This document shows positions 1 through 9,853 of a stretch of 64,000 nt of DNA, in pieces. The stretch is from Amborella trichopoda. Its lineage: Eukaryota > Streptophyta > Magnoliopsida > Amborellales > Amborellaceae. A program made the translations under genes and the position numbers. Within the stretch, counting starts at the first letter, position 1. Every line of letters begins with the position of its first letter. The DNA lies in the NCBI RefSeq assembly GCF_000471905.2, contig NW_006494789.1, positions 389,387-453,386 on the forward strand, given 5' to 3'. Under the pieces are notes generated by a model. It made no database searches, was not told the origin of the DNA, and saw only the letters and a program-made list of their open reading frames with translations.

Positions 1-174
1 ATAATTGATATGTACGACAATATTATTGTCAATAAAGGTATTTTGCAATAACAAATAACAACAAATATGACTACATGAACTACCGCAACATATTATCACA
101 ACACATGGTGATTATTTTTCTTTTTGAACTGTCGAGTTAATTTTATACTTTTAACATCTTAAAACAGTTGAATC

Positions 175-3100
175 ATGTCAAGATCTGCAGAAGACCCTGT
201 ATGGCAACATGGGGTCAGACTTGATCCCAACAAAAAAAACAAAATTATTTGTAATTACTGTCAAAAAGTGATAAGTAGTGAGGTACACAGGTTCAAGCAA
301 CACTTAGCAGGGGTTAAGGGAGAAGTTTCTGCATGCACTAGTGTCCCTAATAATGTAAAAAAACAGATGGCGGCAATTCTTAATGCTAACAAAGGTAAAA
401 AAATTGTCAAACATAGGATGAATGAGGAGATAGCTAGTTTATATACACCATCAAGCATGAATGATACAGAAGAGCAATATAATAATGACCTAGAAGAACA
501 TTATAATAATGAGCTGGACATGGCCACAAGATTGAGTTTACATGAATAATATCAGAGGGAACGTGGGTTTAGAATGCCTGGTGGGTCTAGCTCAGACATG
601 CATGGTGGGCTTAGCTCAGATATGCATAGTGGGCCTAGTTCAGATATGCATGGCGGGCCCAGCTCGAGCATGTATGGCGGGCCCAGCTCGAGCATGTATG
701 GCGGGCCCAGGTCAAATATGTATGGAGGGGTTGGTGGCCATATGTATAAAGGAGAATCAGTTGTTGAAGAAATTGCTTCTAGGTTACCTAAGAGTGCTAG
801 TATTGCAGGTCATGGTCGTAAATACCCATTTCTCTCGAAGCCTAAGTCACAACAGATGACCCTAAATGGCATGGTTAAAGGTACAAGAAACATGTTAGGG
901 AGATATGTTGGTAAATGGTTCTACGATAAAGGGATTCCCTTTGATGCAGTCAATAGCCCATATTTTCCACCTATGGTCAGTGCAATCCAGAGAGTCGGGC
1001 TTGGGGTAAAACCCTCGACGGCATATGAGCTCAGTGGGCCAATATTAGATGAAGAGGTGGAGGAAGTTAAAAAGTGGATTGAAGAATATAAACAGAGTTA
1101 GCCAAGGACGGGCATTACTCTCATGAGTGTGGTTAGTTGAATAAAGTTAGCAAAAAGGAGTTTTTAAACTTATTGGCCTATTCCCCAAAAGGTACAGCTT
1201 TTTTGTCTAGCAAAGACGTATCAGGGATGAAGAAGGATGCAAACTTCTACGTACGACTATATGATCAGATAGTGGAGGAGGTGGGAGATAAGCATGTAGT
1301 CCAGTTTATTACGGACAATGCGCGTGCATGTGTTTCTGCGGGCAGTAAGTTGATGGATAAGAGGAAGCATCTAGTATGGACCTCGTGTGCTGCATACAGC
1401 ATCGATCTTATGTTAGAGGAGATCGGTGAGATCAAAATTGTGAAGGAGACTCTAAAGGAAGCAAGGTTGGTGTCGAGATTTATATACAACCACTCTAAAA
1501 TTTTATTTCTGCTTAGAGAACACTCTAAGAAAAAAGAGATAATCAGGCCTGCCAAAACCCCGCTTTGCTACCGATTACTTAGCTGTGGACTCCATTCGAG
1601 AATCTGAAGTTGCATTAAAGAGATTGTTTACTTGTGAAGAGTGGTTAAATGACCGCCTCTTGAAGTCCAGTACCGGTATAAAAGTGGATAACATAGTCTC
1701 AAATAGGCAGTTCTGGTATCGATGTTCCAGTGTTGTAGAGGCCATTACCCCTTTGGTCACGGTGTTAAGAATGGTGGATGCTGACAAGAAAGCTACCATG
1801 GGTATCTTTTATGAAGGTATTGAGAAGGCGAAATTAGTTATTGGGAAGAAGTGTAATTTTGCTAGCAAAGTGATTGAGATTATAGAAAGGAGGTGGAACG
1901 CCAAATTTGGACGTCCAATTCATTATGCTGGTAAATATATATTTATATCATTACAATGTTTCAGTTTAAATCATTTTTTTATGAAATTGTAAATGATATT
2001 TTTCTACCTATATATTTTTTAGGTTACTACTTCAACCCAAAATTTTTCTATTTGACACCTGAACAACCCCACAAGATTATGGAAGGGGTCAGATACATTA
2101 TTGCACGGTTGGAGAGAAGCTATCGAAACCAAGTAGCAGCAATACAAGAGGTATTATTTAATATTTGGGTAAGAACTTCATTGAGTTGTTATATTTGTGA
2201 GTAATAATGCACTAAAACGTAATATATTTGTTTTAGCTTGCTATGTATAGGGATGCTATAGGATCCTTCGGAACTAGACTTGCCAGAAATTCTCGAACTA
2301 TGATGGATCCAGGTTATCCCCTCGTTAATATTTTGTTCATTCATATATTTAATCTTATGAATTGTTCTTGCCCTTACAATGCTTTTTGCATTTTAATCCA
2401 GCTGAATGGTGGGAGATATATGGTACTGATGCACCTCACCTAAAGGGGATAGCAATCAAGGTGCTCTCCCAGACATGTTCTGCTACTGGCTGTGAGCGCA
2501 ACTGGAGTACGTTCCAATGGTTGCATACTACTAGGAGGAATCGACTCGCTTCTGAGAAGCTTCATAAACTAGTCTACGTTCATTATAATTTAAACCTCAG
2601 AGAGCGACAAATAAGAAAGAAGCTTGAAGACTATGGGCCGATAGACTTAGACACAATATTTGTCACAGACACAGCAGACCAATGGGTAGTAGAAGAGGAG
2701 GAGCCAGTGTTGCACAAGAGAGTGTTCCTTGAGGCTATCGGTGATGCAGATCTTGAAGAAAGTGATGAGCAGCATGAAAGAGGAAGCAGTCAGCCAACGT
2801 ATCCACAATTCGTCGGAGATGTCGGTGATATTGCACCTAATGAGGGACAGTGGGAAGGGGGTCTAAGAGAAAATGAGAGAGATGATGATTCTGAGGCCAC
2901 CTATCCCAGCCATATTATTCACATATCGAGTCCCAACAGTAACAGTGTAGGGAAGAGCACGACAGTGCAGGTGAGCATGAAGGATGGACAAGCTTCGAGG
3001 ATTTTGGAAGGGGTCAGATACATTATTGCACGATTGGAGAGAAGCCATCGAAACCAAGTAGCAGCAATACAAGAGGTATTATTTAATGTTTGGGTAAGAA

Positions 3101-4012
3101 CTTCATTGAGTTGTTATATTTGTGAGTAATAATGCACTAAAACGTAATATATTTGTTTTAGCTTGCTATGTATAGGGATGCTATAGGATCCTTCGGAACT
3201 AGACTTGCCAGAAATTCTCGAACTATGATGGATCTAGGTTATCCCCTCTCTAATATTTTGTTCATTCATATATTTAATTTTATGAATTGTTCTTGCCCTT
3301 ACAATGCTTTTTGCATTTTAATCCAGCTGAATGGTGGGAGATATATGGTACTGATGCACCTCACCTAAAGAGGATAGCAATCAAGGTGCTCTCCCAGACA
3401 TGTTCTGCTACTGGGCGTGAGCGCAACTGGAGTACGTTCCAATGGTTGCACACTACTAGGAGGAATCGACTCGCTTCTGAGAAGCTTCATAAACTAGTCT
3501 ACGTTCATTATAATTTAAACCTCAGAGAGCAACAAATAAGAAAGAAGCTTGAAGACTATGGGCCGATAGACTGAGACACAATATTTGTCACAGACACAGC
3601 AGACCAATGGGTAGTAGAAGAGGAGGAGCCAGTGTTGCACAAGAGAGCGTTCCTTGAAACTATCGGTGATGAAGATCTTGAAGAAAGTGATGAGCAGCAT
3701 GAAAGAGGAAGCAGTCAGCCAACGTATCCACAATTCGTCGGAGATGTCGGTGATATTGCACCTAATGAGGGACAGTGGGAAGGGGGTCTAAGAGAAAATG
3801 AGAGAGATGATGATTCTGAGGCCACCTATCCCAGCCATATTATTCACCTATCGAGTCCCAACAGTAACAGTGTAGGGAAGAGCACGACAGTGCAGGTGAG
3901 CATGAAGGATGGACAAGCTTCGAGGATTTTGGATTGGGAACACAACAAAACACTAACACTCAGGGATTTGGGAATAGTAAGACGCCTGCTAATATCGATG
4001 ATTCGTTTTTAG
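175..4012 (+). pseudogene. Broken hAT transposase (BED finger, DUF659, hAT dimerisation)
   Basis: Reading starts at ATG 175. Residues 1-65 form a BED-type zinc finger (CNYC at about residues 27-30, followed by a FKQHLAG motif). A low-complexity stretch at 574-760 repeats SSDMHGGP/SSSMYGGP units. DUF659-like sequence follows at 900-1600, including GIPFDAVNSPYF, QFITDNARACVSAG and CAAYSIDLMLEEIG. Stops at 549 and 1101 and a frame change near 1560-1590 break the frame. A likely intron (1931-2022) joins the HYAG and YYFNPKFFY parts. Dimerisation-domain exons lie at about 2400-2640 (PAEWWEIYG, CERNWSTF) and again at about 3325-3574 because of the tandem duplication. Copy 2 has an extra stop at 3572-3574. 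Function in life would be transposition; this copy looks dead. Confidence 0.85.
2081..3931 (+). repeat. 925-bp tandem duplication inside the hAT transposase
   Basis: Two near-identical copies run 2081-3005 and about 3006-3931, each beginning GGAAGGGGTCAGATACATTA. They duplicate the 3' exons and introns of the transposase. The break points share the four bases TGGA, so end joining or slippage at microhomology is a plausible origin. Few differences separate the copies by eye, implying a recent event relative to the decay of the rest of the gene. Confidence 0.9.
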
Positions 4013-4365
4013 ATCGAATCAATTAATTGTCAAACGAATTCAATCAATGGCACCACCGTGATCAAGAAGAAGAACAACGTCGTCTATCATTTTATTTTTA
4101 GATCGTATGTTACTAATTTTATGCTTTATTGTAGTCCATGTATGTTGATATACTTATTCAATGATAATTCAATGTTTATCCTTTTGTGTGATGTAAATTA
4201 AATGCTGAATGGCGGTTCATGCAGGGATAGAACATATCAATATTCACATATTCATTCAAAAACATGAAAATTCTTAATGGAGTACCCTCATTTCTTATTG
4301 AATTCTTAAAAAACAATATTTATAATGAATTTTAATAATCTTTTTGGATTTTTTTGAAGCTTTAT

Positions 4366-4468
4366 TCTGACAGATTCACCCGATTCCCGATCCGGATCGC
4401 CGATTCGTCGATCCAGATCAATTTTTTGGGTGCCCGATCCGGGTCACCGATCGTTTTTTAAACCATTG
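4366..4468. repeat. hAT subterminal repeats and right terminus
   Basis: About 100 bp with a dense set of CGATC, CCGATTC and CCGATCCGG motifs in both orientations, ending in TTTAAACCATTG. Clusters of short subterminal motifs next to a terminal inverted repeat are usual for hAT elements, where they bind transposase. The assignment to the element upstream rests on position and motif style. Confidence 0.6.
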
Positions 4469-5069
4469 GAAAAAAGTAATGATTTCTTCACAAAACAAAC
4501 CGAACCCTTGTCTCATAAATCCAGCTATTGGGTCTCTTGCCCTATTGAGTGGTACTGGTAACTCTTTAGGCTGCTAGTAGTTAATGGTGCTCTCTCTCTC
4601 TCTCTCTCTTCAAAGTACCGATTTCTTCAGAATGGGGAAGAAAAATAAAAATTTCTGATGTAATTTCCTTCCCGTAACTGCCATTTATAATATGCTGAAC
4701 CTTTGTCAAAAAAACAAAGAAAAAGAAAAATTTCACCAAGAAGAGGGAGACATCCAAAATCAACATCATCCATGGATCAACTTCATGCAATTGTTACAAG
4801 TAGCAGGAACTATACATATTTCAACTCCCCAAGACATAAGAAATTAAAACAAAAAGCATGAGAATACTTTTCCAGGCTATTTGTTTCTTTGAATAACTTT
4901 TTGAAGAGAGAGACGTAGCTCTGAACCCTTATCTCAAATTGATAGCTCCAATACCGAAAGGCATTGCACCAGTCCTGAAGTACAGATTACCCCTGACTTC
5001 GTCCCATCCCATGCTCATATGTGTGTGTGCTAGAGAGAGAGAGAGAGAGCCCAATTTCTCTCTCCTCAC
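4469..5069. other. Spacer between hAT element and FdC1
   Basis: Contains a (CT)n microsatellite near 4590-4609 and a (GA)n run near 5032-5050. The part next to 5070 is the likely 3' untranslated region of the minus-strand ferredoxin gene. No coding sequence is supported here. Confidence 0.5.
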
Positions 5070-5540
5070 TCAGTCATTAGCAGTAGCAAGCTGTAGAGAG
5101 AGAAGCTCCTCTTCAGGTATGGTCTTTATGTGGCAGTCGGACTTCGGATACGATACACACAACAAAGCGTAGCCCTCAGCCACCACATCCTCGCTCAACA
5201 TGCCCTCACTCTGGTCCACTACACCACTCATGAGCCTGGCAGGGCAGGTCATGCAGACGCCGAGCTTGCAGTCGTGGGGCACGTCAATCCCCTCGTCGAG
5301 AGCCCGTTCGAGGATTGTCTCGCCCTCGCCCACCTCCAGAACCTCGCTCTGCGCCCCGTGCTCGATGCGGACGCTGTATCTGAGAGGACCAATGGCTCTG
5401 AATTGGTGTTTGAGCTGAGGTGGTGGTGGTGGTGGTGGTGGTGGTGGTATGGTGGGGAGGAGAGAGAAAGAGAGGTGGTGGTGGGGAGGAGTGAAAAAGA
5501 GGGGAGTAGTAGTGGAGTGCAAAGAGAGATGGGGCAGCAT
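5070..5540 (-). CDS. FdC1: Plastid C-type ferredoxin 1 (2Fe-2S), single exon
   Basis: A 156-residue plant-type 2Fe-2S ferredoxin with an N-terminal transit peptide (about 50 residues, Ser/His/Pro-rich, with a run of ten prolines at 32-41). Cluster ligands are visible as Cys91, Cys96, Cys99 and Cys128 (C-X4-C-X2-C-X28-C), one residue shorter in the last spacing than photosynthetic ferredoxin. The C-terminus EEELLSLQLATAND is, as I recall, diagnostic of FdC1 (Arabidopsis At4g14890), whose C-terminal extension distinguishes it from leaf ferredoxins. Length and intronless structure also match. The role is stromal electron transfer; FdC1 is known to take electrons from photosystem I but not to serve the usual FNR. 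The start ATG at 5538-5540 gives a normal transit peptide. FdC2 is less likely because that protein is longer. Confidence 0.9.
   Translation of the reverse strand: MLPHLSLHSTTTPLFFTPPHHHLSFSLLPTIPPPPPPPPPPQLKHQFRAIGPLRYSVRIEHGAQSEVLEVGEGETILERALDEGIDVPHDCKLGVCMTCPARLMSGVVDQSEGMLSEDVVAEGYALLCVSYPKSDCHIKTIPEEELLSLQLATAND
5412..5447 (+). repeat. GGT trinucleotide microsatellite encoding the polyproline run of FdC1
   Basis: A (GGT)n-type run lies inside the FdC1 coding sequence on the opposite strand and encodes the ten prolines of the transit peptide. Being a triplet repeat it can change length without shifting frame. Confidence 0.85.
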
Positions 5541-5571
5541 TGTTGAGGAAGGAAGGAGAGAAGTGGAGGAG

Positions 5572-5608
5572 GGGTTTGGATTTGGGTTTGGGTTTGGGTT
5601 TGGGTTTG
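5572..5608 (+). repeat. TTTGGG hexamer repeat upstream of FdC1
   Basis: About five units of TTTGGG lie 30 bp upstream of the FdC1 ATG (read CCCAAA on the gene strand), probably in the 5' untranslated region. The unit differs from the usual plant telomere repeat TTTAGGG by lacking the A, so it is better called a hexamer microsatellite than an interstitial telomere. Confidence 0.7.
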
Positions 5609-6339
5609 TGTTTTTATTTTTGGATGCTTTGGTTTTTGTGTGGTGGGGAAATGGGATAAGGTTTCTGGAGCCATGGGTGGGGTAACACCCCCCTTTTGTC
5701 TACAGAGATTTGGGAATGGGCAAAATGGGTAAGAATTTAACATTTTGGATGAAAAAGGAGGGAAGTTGTCTGCTAATTTAAATCACTTTTTGTACACATC
5801 TCTATCATGAAGGAGAATTTATAATTAAAAAAATTCAACTTTCTTTTAGCGAAAAAAAGGGCACACTTCCAAATTTCTGATCCTGAATTTTCATCAACTT
5901 AGGCAGTAAATTAACAATAAGTACCCTCAATTTTAAAGGTTCCCATAATAAAGGCAATTTCAAACTTGTATGGGGACAATCTAATTTTTTTACCTACACT
6001 TTTAAAAGGTACTTTTGAGAAATAAAACTTAAATCGAAACCTTTTTTTTTTTCATATTGAATAAGCTGATTGGACACCTTCAGTGATTTTATAAGACCAT
6101 TTAATGAATGTTTTTTTTTAACCTAACTAATAATGGCCAACTGTTTGATTATAATCGGGTGAAGTATACACGAGGCGCCAACTTTATGTTGTTTGATTAT
6201 AATCGGGTGAAGTATATAGGACGTGCCAACTTTATACTATAGAAGTAAAACTCACCTCTACTCGAGAAAGAGTAGACCATGTGGGGCACAAAAGTAAAGA
6301 CCTTTATTCAAGTTGAGAAAGAGTACGACTTATATCCAA
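5609..6339. other. FdC1 upstream region, AT-rich spacer
   Basis: Holds the presumed FdC1 promoter on the minus strand and AT-rich sequence. A short direct repeat (TTTGATTATAATCGGGTGAAGTATA) occurs at about 6145 and 6190. No gene supported. Confidence 0.4.
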
Positions 6340-6550
6340 TACAGTATTAATTAAGAGGTGCATATTAGTTCAAGTGGAAGACTAAAAAAAAACACGAAAT
6401 AGTCTCATAAGGACATGATTATAACTAGTGAGAAATGACAAAGAGACTTAAGGCCTCACTGAAAGTATGACCATTAATAGAACAGAATAATAAATCATAA
6501 TTTGTGTAGCCAATCTCAATTAATTAGAAAAAAAAACTTTGACGATAATG
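6340..6550 (+). mobile_element. Highly degenerate LINE 3' tail
   Basis: Weakly but collinearly resembles the clearer LINE tails at 13058-13452 and 26203-26423: an AGTTCAAGTGGAAGACTAA stretch, then AAGGACATGATTATAACTAGTGAG, then a GCCTCACTGAAAGTATG segment, then GTGTAGCCAATCTCAATTAATTAG. The reading frame is lost. Confidence 0.55.
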
Positions 6551-7641
6551 AAATAAAACACACCTCTACATTTTCCTTGGATATATAGCTACGTTTTTAA
6601 CAACATTATAACAATTTAAAAACCTATTTTCATTTATAGTAATGGAATTTCAAATTCAAAATATGATACAAATCAAACGACTCAATAAACATTTGAAAAT
6701 CTTAGAAATAAACAATCCAGATAATTCATTACAAAATGCATTATTTTTAAAACTTTTTTTTCTCCTTTCATATACATAAATCTTGAGGTCGAGATAATCA
6801 ATTTGAGAATTTTCTAATGCCAAAATACTCTTCTAGAGGATTTTTGAATTGCGCATTACTTCAATAGTATATAAACTCTTTCCATTATAAATTAGGTATT
6901 TCAATTAAAAAACCGTATTAGGGCGGGGTTACTTAAAAGAGAATCCAGCCCGATATCATCGCGACACAACATAACACATGCCATCCCACATTATACAGGA
7001 GGCCAACAGTAACGGAGTAACTCATGAGACTCTGAAAATTGATAACCAACCAACAAAATTGCTTTAGCCTCTCCAAAATTTGTGTGCTCCAGTGGAGTAA
7101 ATGTACATTTACTCCAATGATCAAACCCTTACTTGGGGAATTTGTTGGACCTTAAGTTTTAGGGTCTATTTTGATGTACTCGTTATCATATAATGTAAAT
7201 TATTCTTGATAATGAATTATTTGTTGTTTGGTATGAGCCGTAATTTTATTATTTGAGTTTATCTTTATGATACTTTATTCAAAGTAATTTGTAGAATGTC
7301 AAATTTTTCTACTAAAAATACCTTAAAAACGTAAAAAAATTTTAATAATTAAATAATACTATCCATAACACAAGCTAGGTACTAAATATTTAACAAACAA
7401 TATTATATCAATTTTAAACAAGATAGTCTATTCCAAATACCATCCATTGTCATCCAACCATGCCCTCATAAATTATCATAACGAAAGTTTTTTAAAGAAA
7501 AAAGTTTATATAGAGTTGCAATCTCAAAATGTATCCATCAGAAAAAGTTATTTTAATATTGAAACACCTTTTATCATCTCAATCGATTGTAATCCAAACA
7601 TGCCCTCATAGATTACCATAATAAGAGTTTTTTAAAAGAAA
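6551..7641. other. AT-rich spacer
   Basis: No coding sequence is supported. A partial relative of the MITE that follows lies near 7500-7570 (AGTTTATATAGAGTTGCAA). Confidence 0.4.
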
Positions 7642-8035
7642 AAGTTTATATAAGGTTGCAACCTTAAAATTTAGAATTAAAGATGCACCTAAAAAATCCA
7701 TCGGAAAATGTTGTTTTAATATTGAAAAACCCTTTTATTTATCATCTCGACATCGAGATGTATGAATATGAAAAAAAAAAAACAGATTTTCAGTCCCATA
7801 AATAGTGCATCTTGCAACACATTATCTAGATCGTTCATTTTCAAGATTTCCATATGTTTATAGATCTACTTGATTTTAACCATTTTTGGAGTTTAAAAAT
7901 TTACAATTAGATATGAAAATAGATTTTGAGATAATCCTAATAATTTTTTACACCAAAATTACATGTTATGATAAAGTTTGGAGGTACGCGTTAATTGGAT
8001 TGTTTAAGGTTGCAACCTTATAGAAACCACACTCT
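7642..8035 (+). mobile_element. MITE family 1, complete copy, ends with GGTTGCAACC palindrome
   Basis: Both ends carry the same perfect 16-bp palindrome TAAGGTTGCAACCTTA (7651-7666 and 8005-8020). The core contains the family blocks CATCTCGACATCGAGATGTATGAATATG, AACACATTATCTAGATCGTTCATTTTCAAGATTT and a TAGATCTACTTGATTTT block. No protein is encoded. Further copies are at 8136, 50045 and 50740, with fragments elsewhere. No target duplication was resolved. Confidence 0.7.
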
Positions 8036-8095
8036 AGAATAAGGAGTAGTTTTACAAATTTTATTTATTTTTAATATTCAAAATTGAGCTTTATC

Positions 8096-8097
<2 letters not shown>

Positions 8098-8132
<35 letters not shown>
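8098..8132. repeat. (TA)n microsatellite
   Basis: About 16 TA units directly abutting the next MITE copy, possibly its insertion target. Confidence 0.85.
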
Positions 8133-8134
<2 letters not shown>

Positions 8135-8135
8135 T

Positions 8136-8508
8136 AAAGTTTATATAGAGCCGAGGCTCTAAACAATTAAATGAGAACCTACCCCAAAAATTTTATTAGA
8201 AGAGGTTGTTTTGATGCCCAAATATCCTCAAATTGATCTTCTTGACATTAAGATGCATGGACATGAGAAAAAAATAGATTTCAAGTTTTGTAAATAGTAT
8301 ATTTTGTAACGTGTTTTTGGACCGTCAATTTTCAAGATTTGCATAGATCTGTTGATCGACATTGTTTTTTAAGCTTTAAACTTTATAAATAAATTTGAAA
8401 ATATATTTTAAGGCATTTTCAGTATTGAAATCACATTTCTCGACACTATTTGAAGGTAGGCTCTAATTTGATTGTTTAGGGCCTAAGCTCTATACAAACT
8501 GCACCCCA
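8136..8508 (+). mobile_element. MITE family 1, second subfamily, complete copy
   Basis: Same core order as the copy at 7642, but the end palindromes differ: TAGAGCCGAGGCTCTA at 8146-8161 and TAGGGCCTAAGCTCTA at 8477-8492. The core has the GACATTAAGATGCATGGACATGA, TTTTGGACCGTCAATTTTCAAGATTT and CATAGATCTGTTGATC blocks. Confidence 0.7.
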
Positions 8509-8609
8509 GTAAAGATTAAATAAAAATATTTTTTAATCGCCATATATTTTTAAGGACCCGTTTCTATGCGGCCAAACCTGCATACGTAGAAATACGGGCC
8601 TATTAATAC

Positions 8610-8780
8610 ATCTACATTGTTTTTAAAGCTTTAAACTTTATAATTAAATTTGAAAATATATTTTAAGACTATCACAGTGGTTTTCAATATTGAAACCACA
8701 TGTCTCGATACTATTTGAAGGTAGGTTCTAGTTTGATCGTTTAGGGCCTAGGCTCTATACAAACTGCACACCAATAGAGA
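8610..8780 (+). mobile_element. MITE family 1, 3' fragment
   Basis: Begins in the core (TTGTTTTTAAAGCTTTAAACTTTATAATT) and runs through the right end palindrome region (TTAGGGCCTAGGCTCTATACAAACTGCAC), closely matching the copy just upstream. Confidence 0.65.
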
Positions 8781-8817
8781 TAAAATAAAAACATATTTTA
8801 ATCGCCATATATTTTTA

Positions 8818-9199
8818 AGGACCAGGTTTCTATACGGCCAAGCCTACGTATGTAAAAATACGGGCCTATTAATAAATCTATTTTTGAGATGGATTTTTTG
8901 ACTTAACTTTTAAATTCATGTAATCTTTAACCTGGAGATCATGAATATGAAAAATAAATAAATTTTAAAAACTCGAAATAAAATTTCTAGTAAAAAAACA
9001 TTTGTACCGTCAGTTTGTATTGTTTTTAGATGGAACACCTACTTGCATCCATCTTTAAGATGGATGCTTTACACTTTTTCGACCGTATATATAATCATAC
9101 AGTCCATCCCGCATGAAACAATTATTATTAAAGATGGATGTTTTATACTTTTTCGACCGCATATATAGTGATGTAGTCCAGCCCGCATGAATGATCATT
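8818..9199 (+). repeat. Repeat family 2, copy 1, with its end duplicated
   Basis: About 300 bp (8818-9115) match 52750-53048 in the same orientation, sharing the block GGAACACCTACTTGCATCCATCTTTAAGATGGATGC. The last 70 bp (GATGGATGCTTTACACTTTTTCGACC...CCGCATGAA) are repeated once more at 9128-9199. No coding capacity and no clear ends were found. Confidence 0.65.
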
Positions 9200-9853
9200 A
9201 CGATCGCATGATACCCTCCCACACCCATGTATGTAAGAACCCAGACGAGCAAACCCTCTCTCTTTCTCTCTCTATTTTTATATGTACCCACAAACTAGGC
9301 CCCAACCGACTTAATAACTAAAGATTTCAAGAGGCTGCTTAGATAAACCCTAAAAATAAATCTCCACCAAACTTGTTCCATGGAAAGGGTAAGAATTTCC
9401 TACATGCACTTGGAATTTTTGTTTTGGAAAATTTCGAATACTCAAAACGACAATTCATAAATAAATCTGAGCCAAACACCAAAAACCAAAGAGATAGTAT
9501 ATATTAGTTGTTCATTCATAGCACAATACACCATTATCAACATGTCAATCCATACATACATAAACCTAAGAGATTAAATTAGAGTGCAATAACTTAACCA
9601 AAGGTGTCTCATTAGCCTCTCTCACCATGATATGCTGGAAAGAAACTACACACAAACTATACAGGCACTCTCTCTACATTATCACAACCACAAACCACAT
9701 TGTCAAATCTCATCAGCCCCTACCTAAAGAAACAGTCGTAAACCAAGGTCAGCTTCAGTAGAAACTCTCTTACCTTTTCTTTTAGTTCCATGTTCCTCTC
9801 TCTAAAGAAAATGCAATGGAAGATGATGAAGCTGGCTTCACAACCCGACCCAC
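9200..9853. other. FRL4 downstream region
   Basis: The segment 9213-9240 (CTCCCACACCCATGTATGTA) resembles the sequence at the left edge of the assembly gap. The part next to 9854 is presumably the 3' untranslated region of FRL4 on the minus strand. No other gene is supported. Confidence 0.4.

Larger units (their letters stand above)
1..4468 (+). mobile_element. Degenerate hAT-superfamily DNA transposon, left end not seen
   Basis: The stretch carries the domain order of plant hAT transposases: an N-terminal BED zinc finger, a DUF659-like middle and a C-terminal hAT dimerisation domain, followed by a terminal region rich in CGATC-type motifs. The right end appears to be at about 4468, where the strand ends TTTAAACCATTG; read outward-in this gives CAATGGTTTAAAA, a hAT-like terminus. 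The matching left end was not found, so it is either outside the window or lost. The 8-bp target duplication therefore cannot be checked. The transposase is interrupted by stops, so the copy is not autonomous now. Confidence 0.75.

Noticed and set aside
5577-5608. Interstitial telomere
   Set aside because: Units are TTTGGG, not the plant telomere TTTAGGG.
5130-5743. Frames antisense to or overlapping FdC1
   Set aside because: Shadow frames opposite a well-supported ferredoxin gene.
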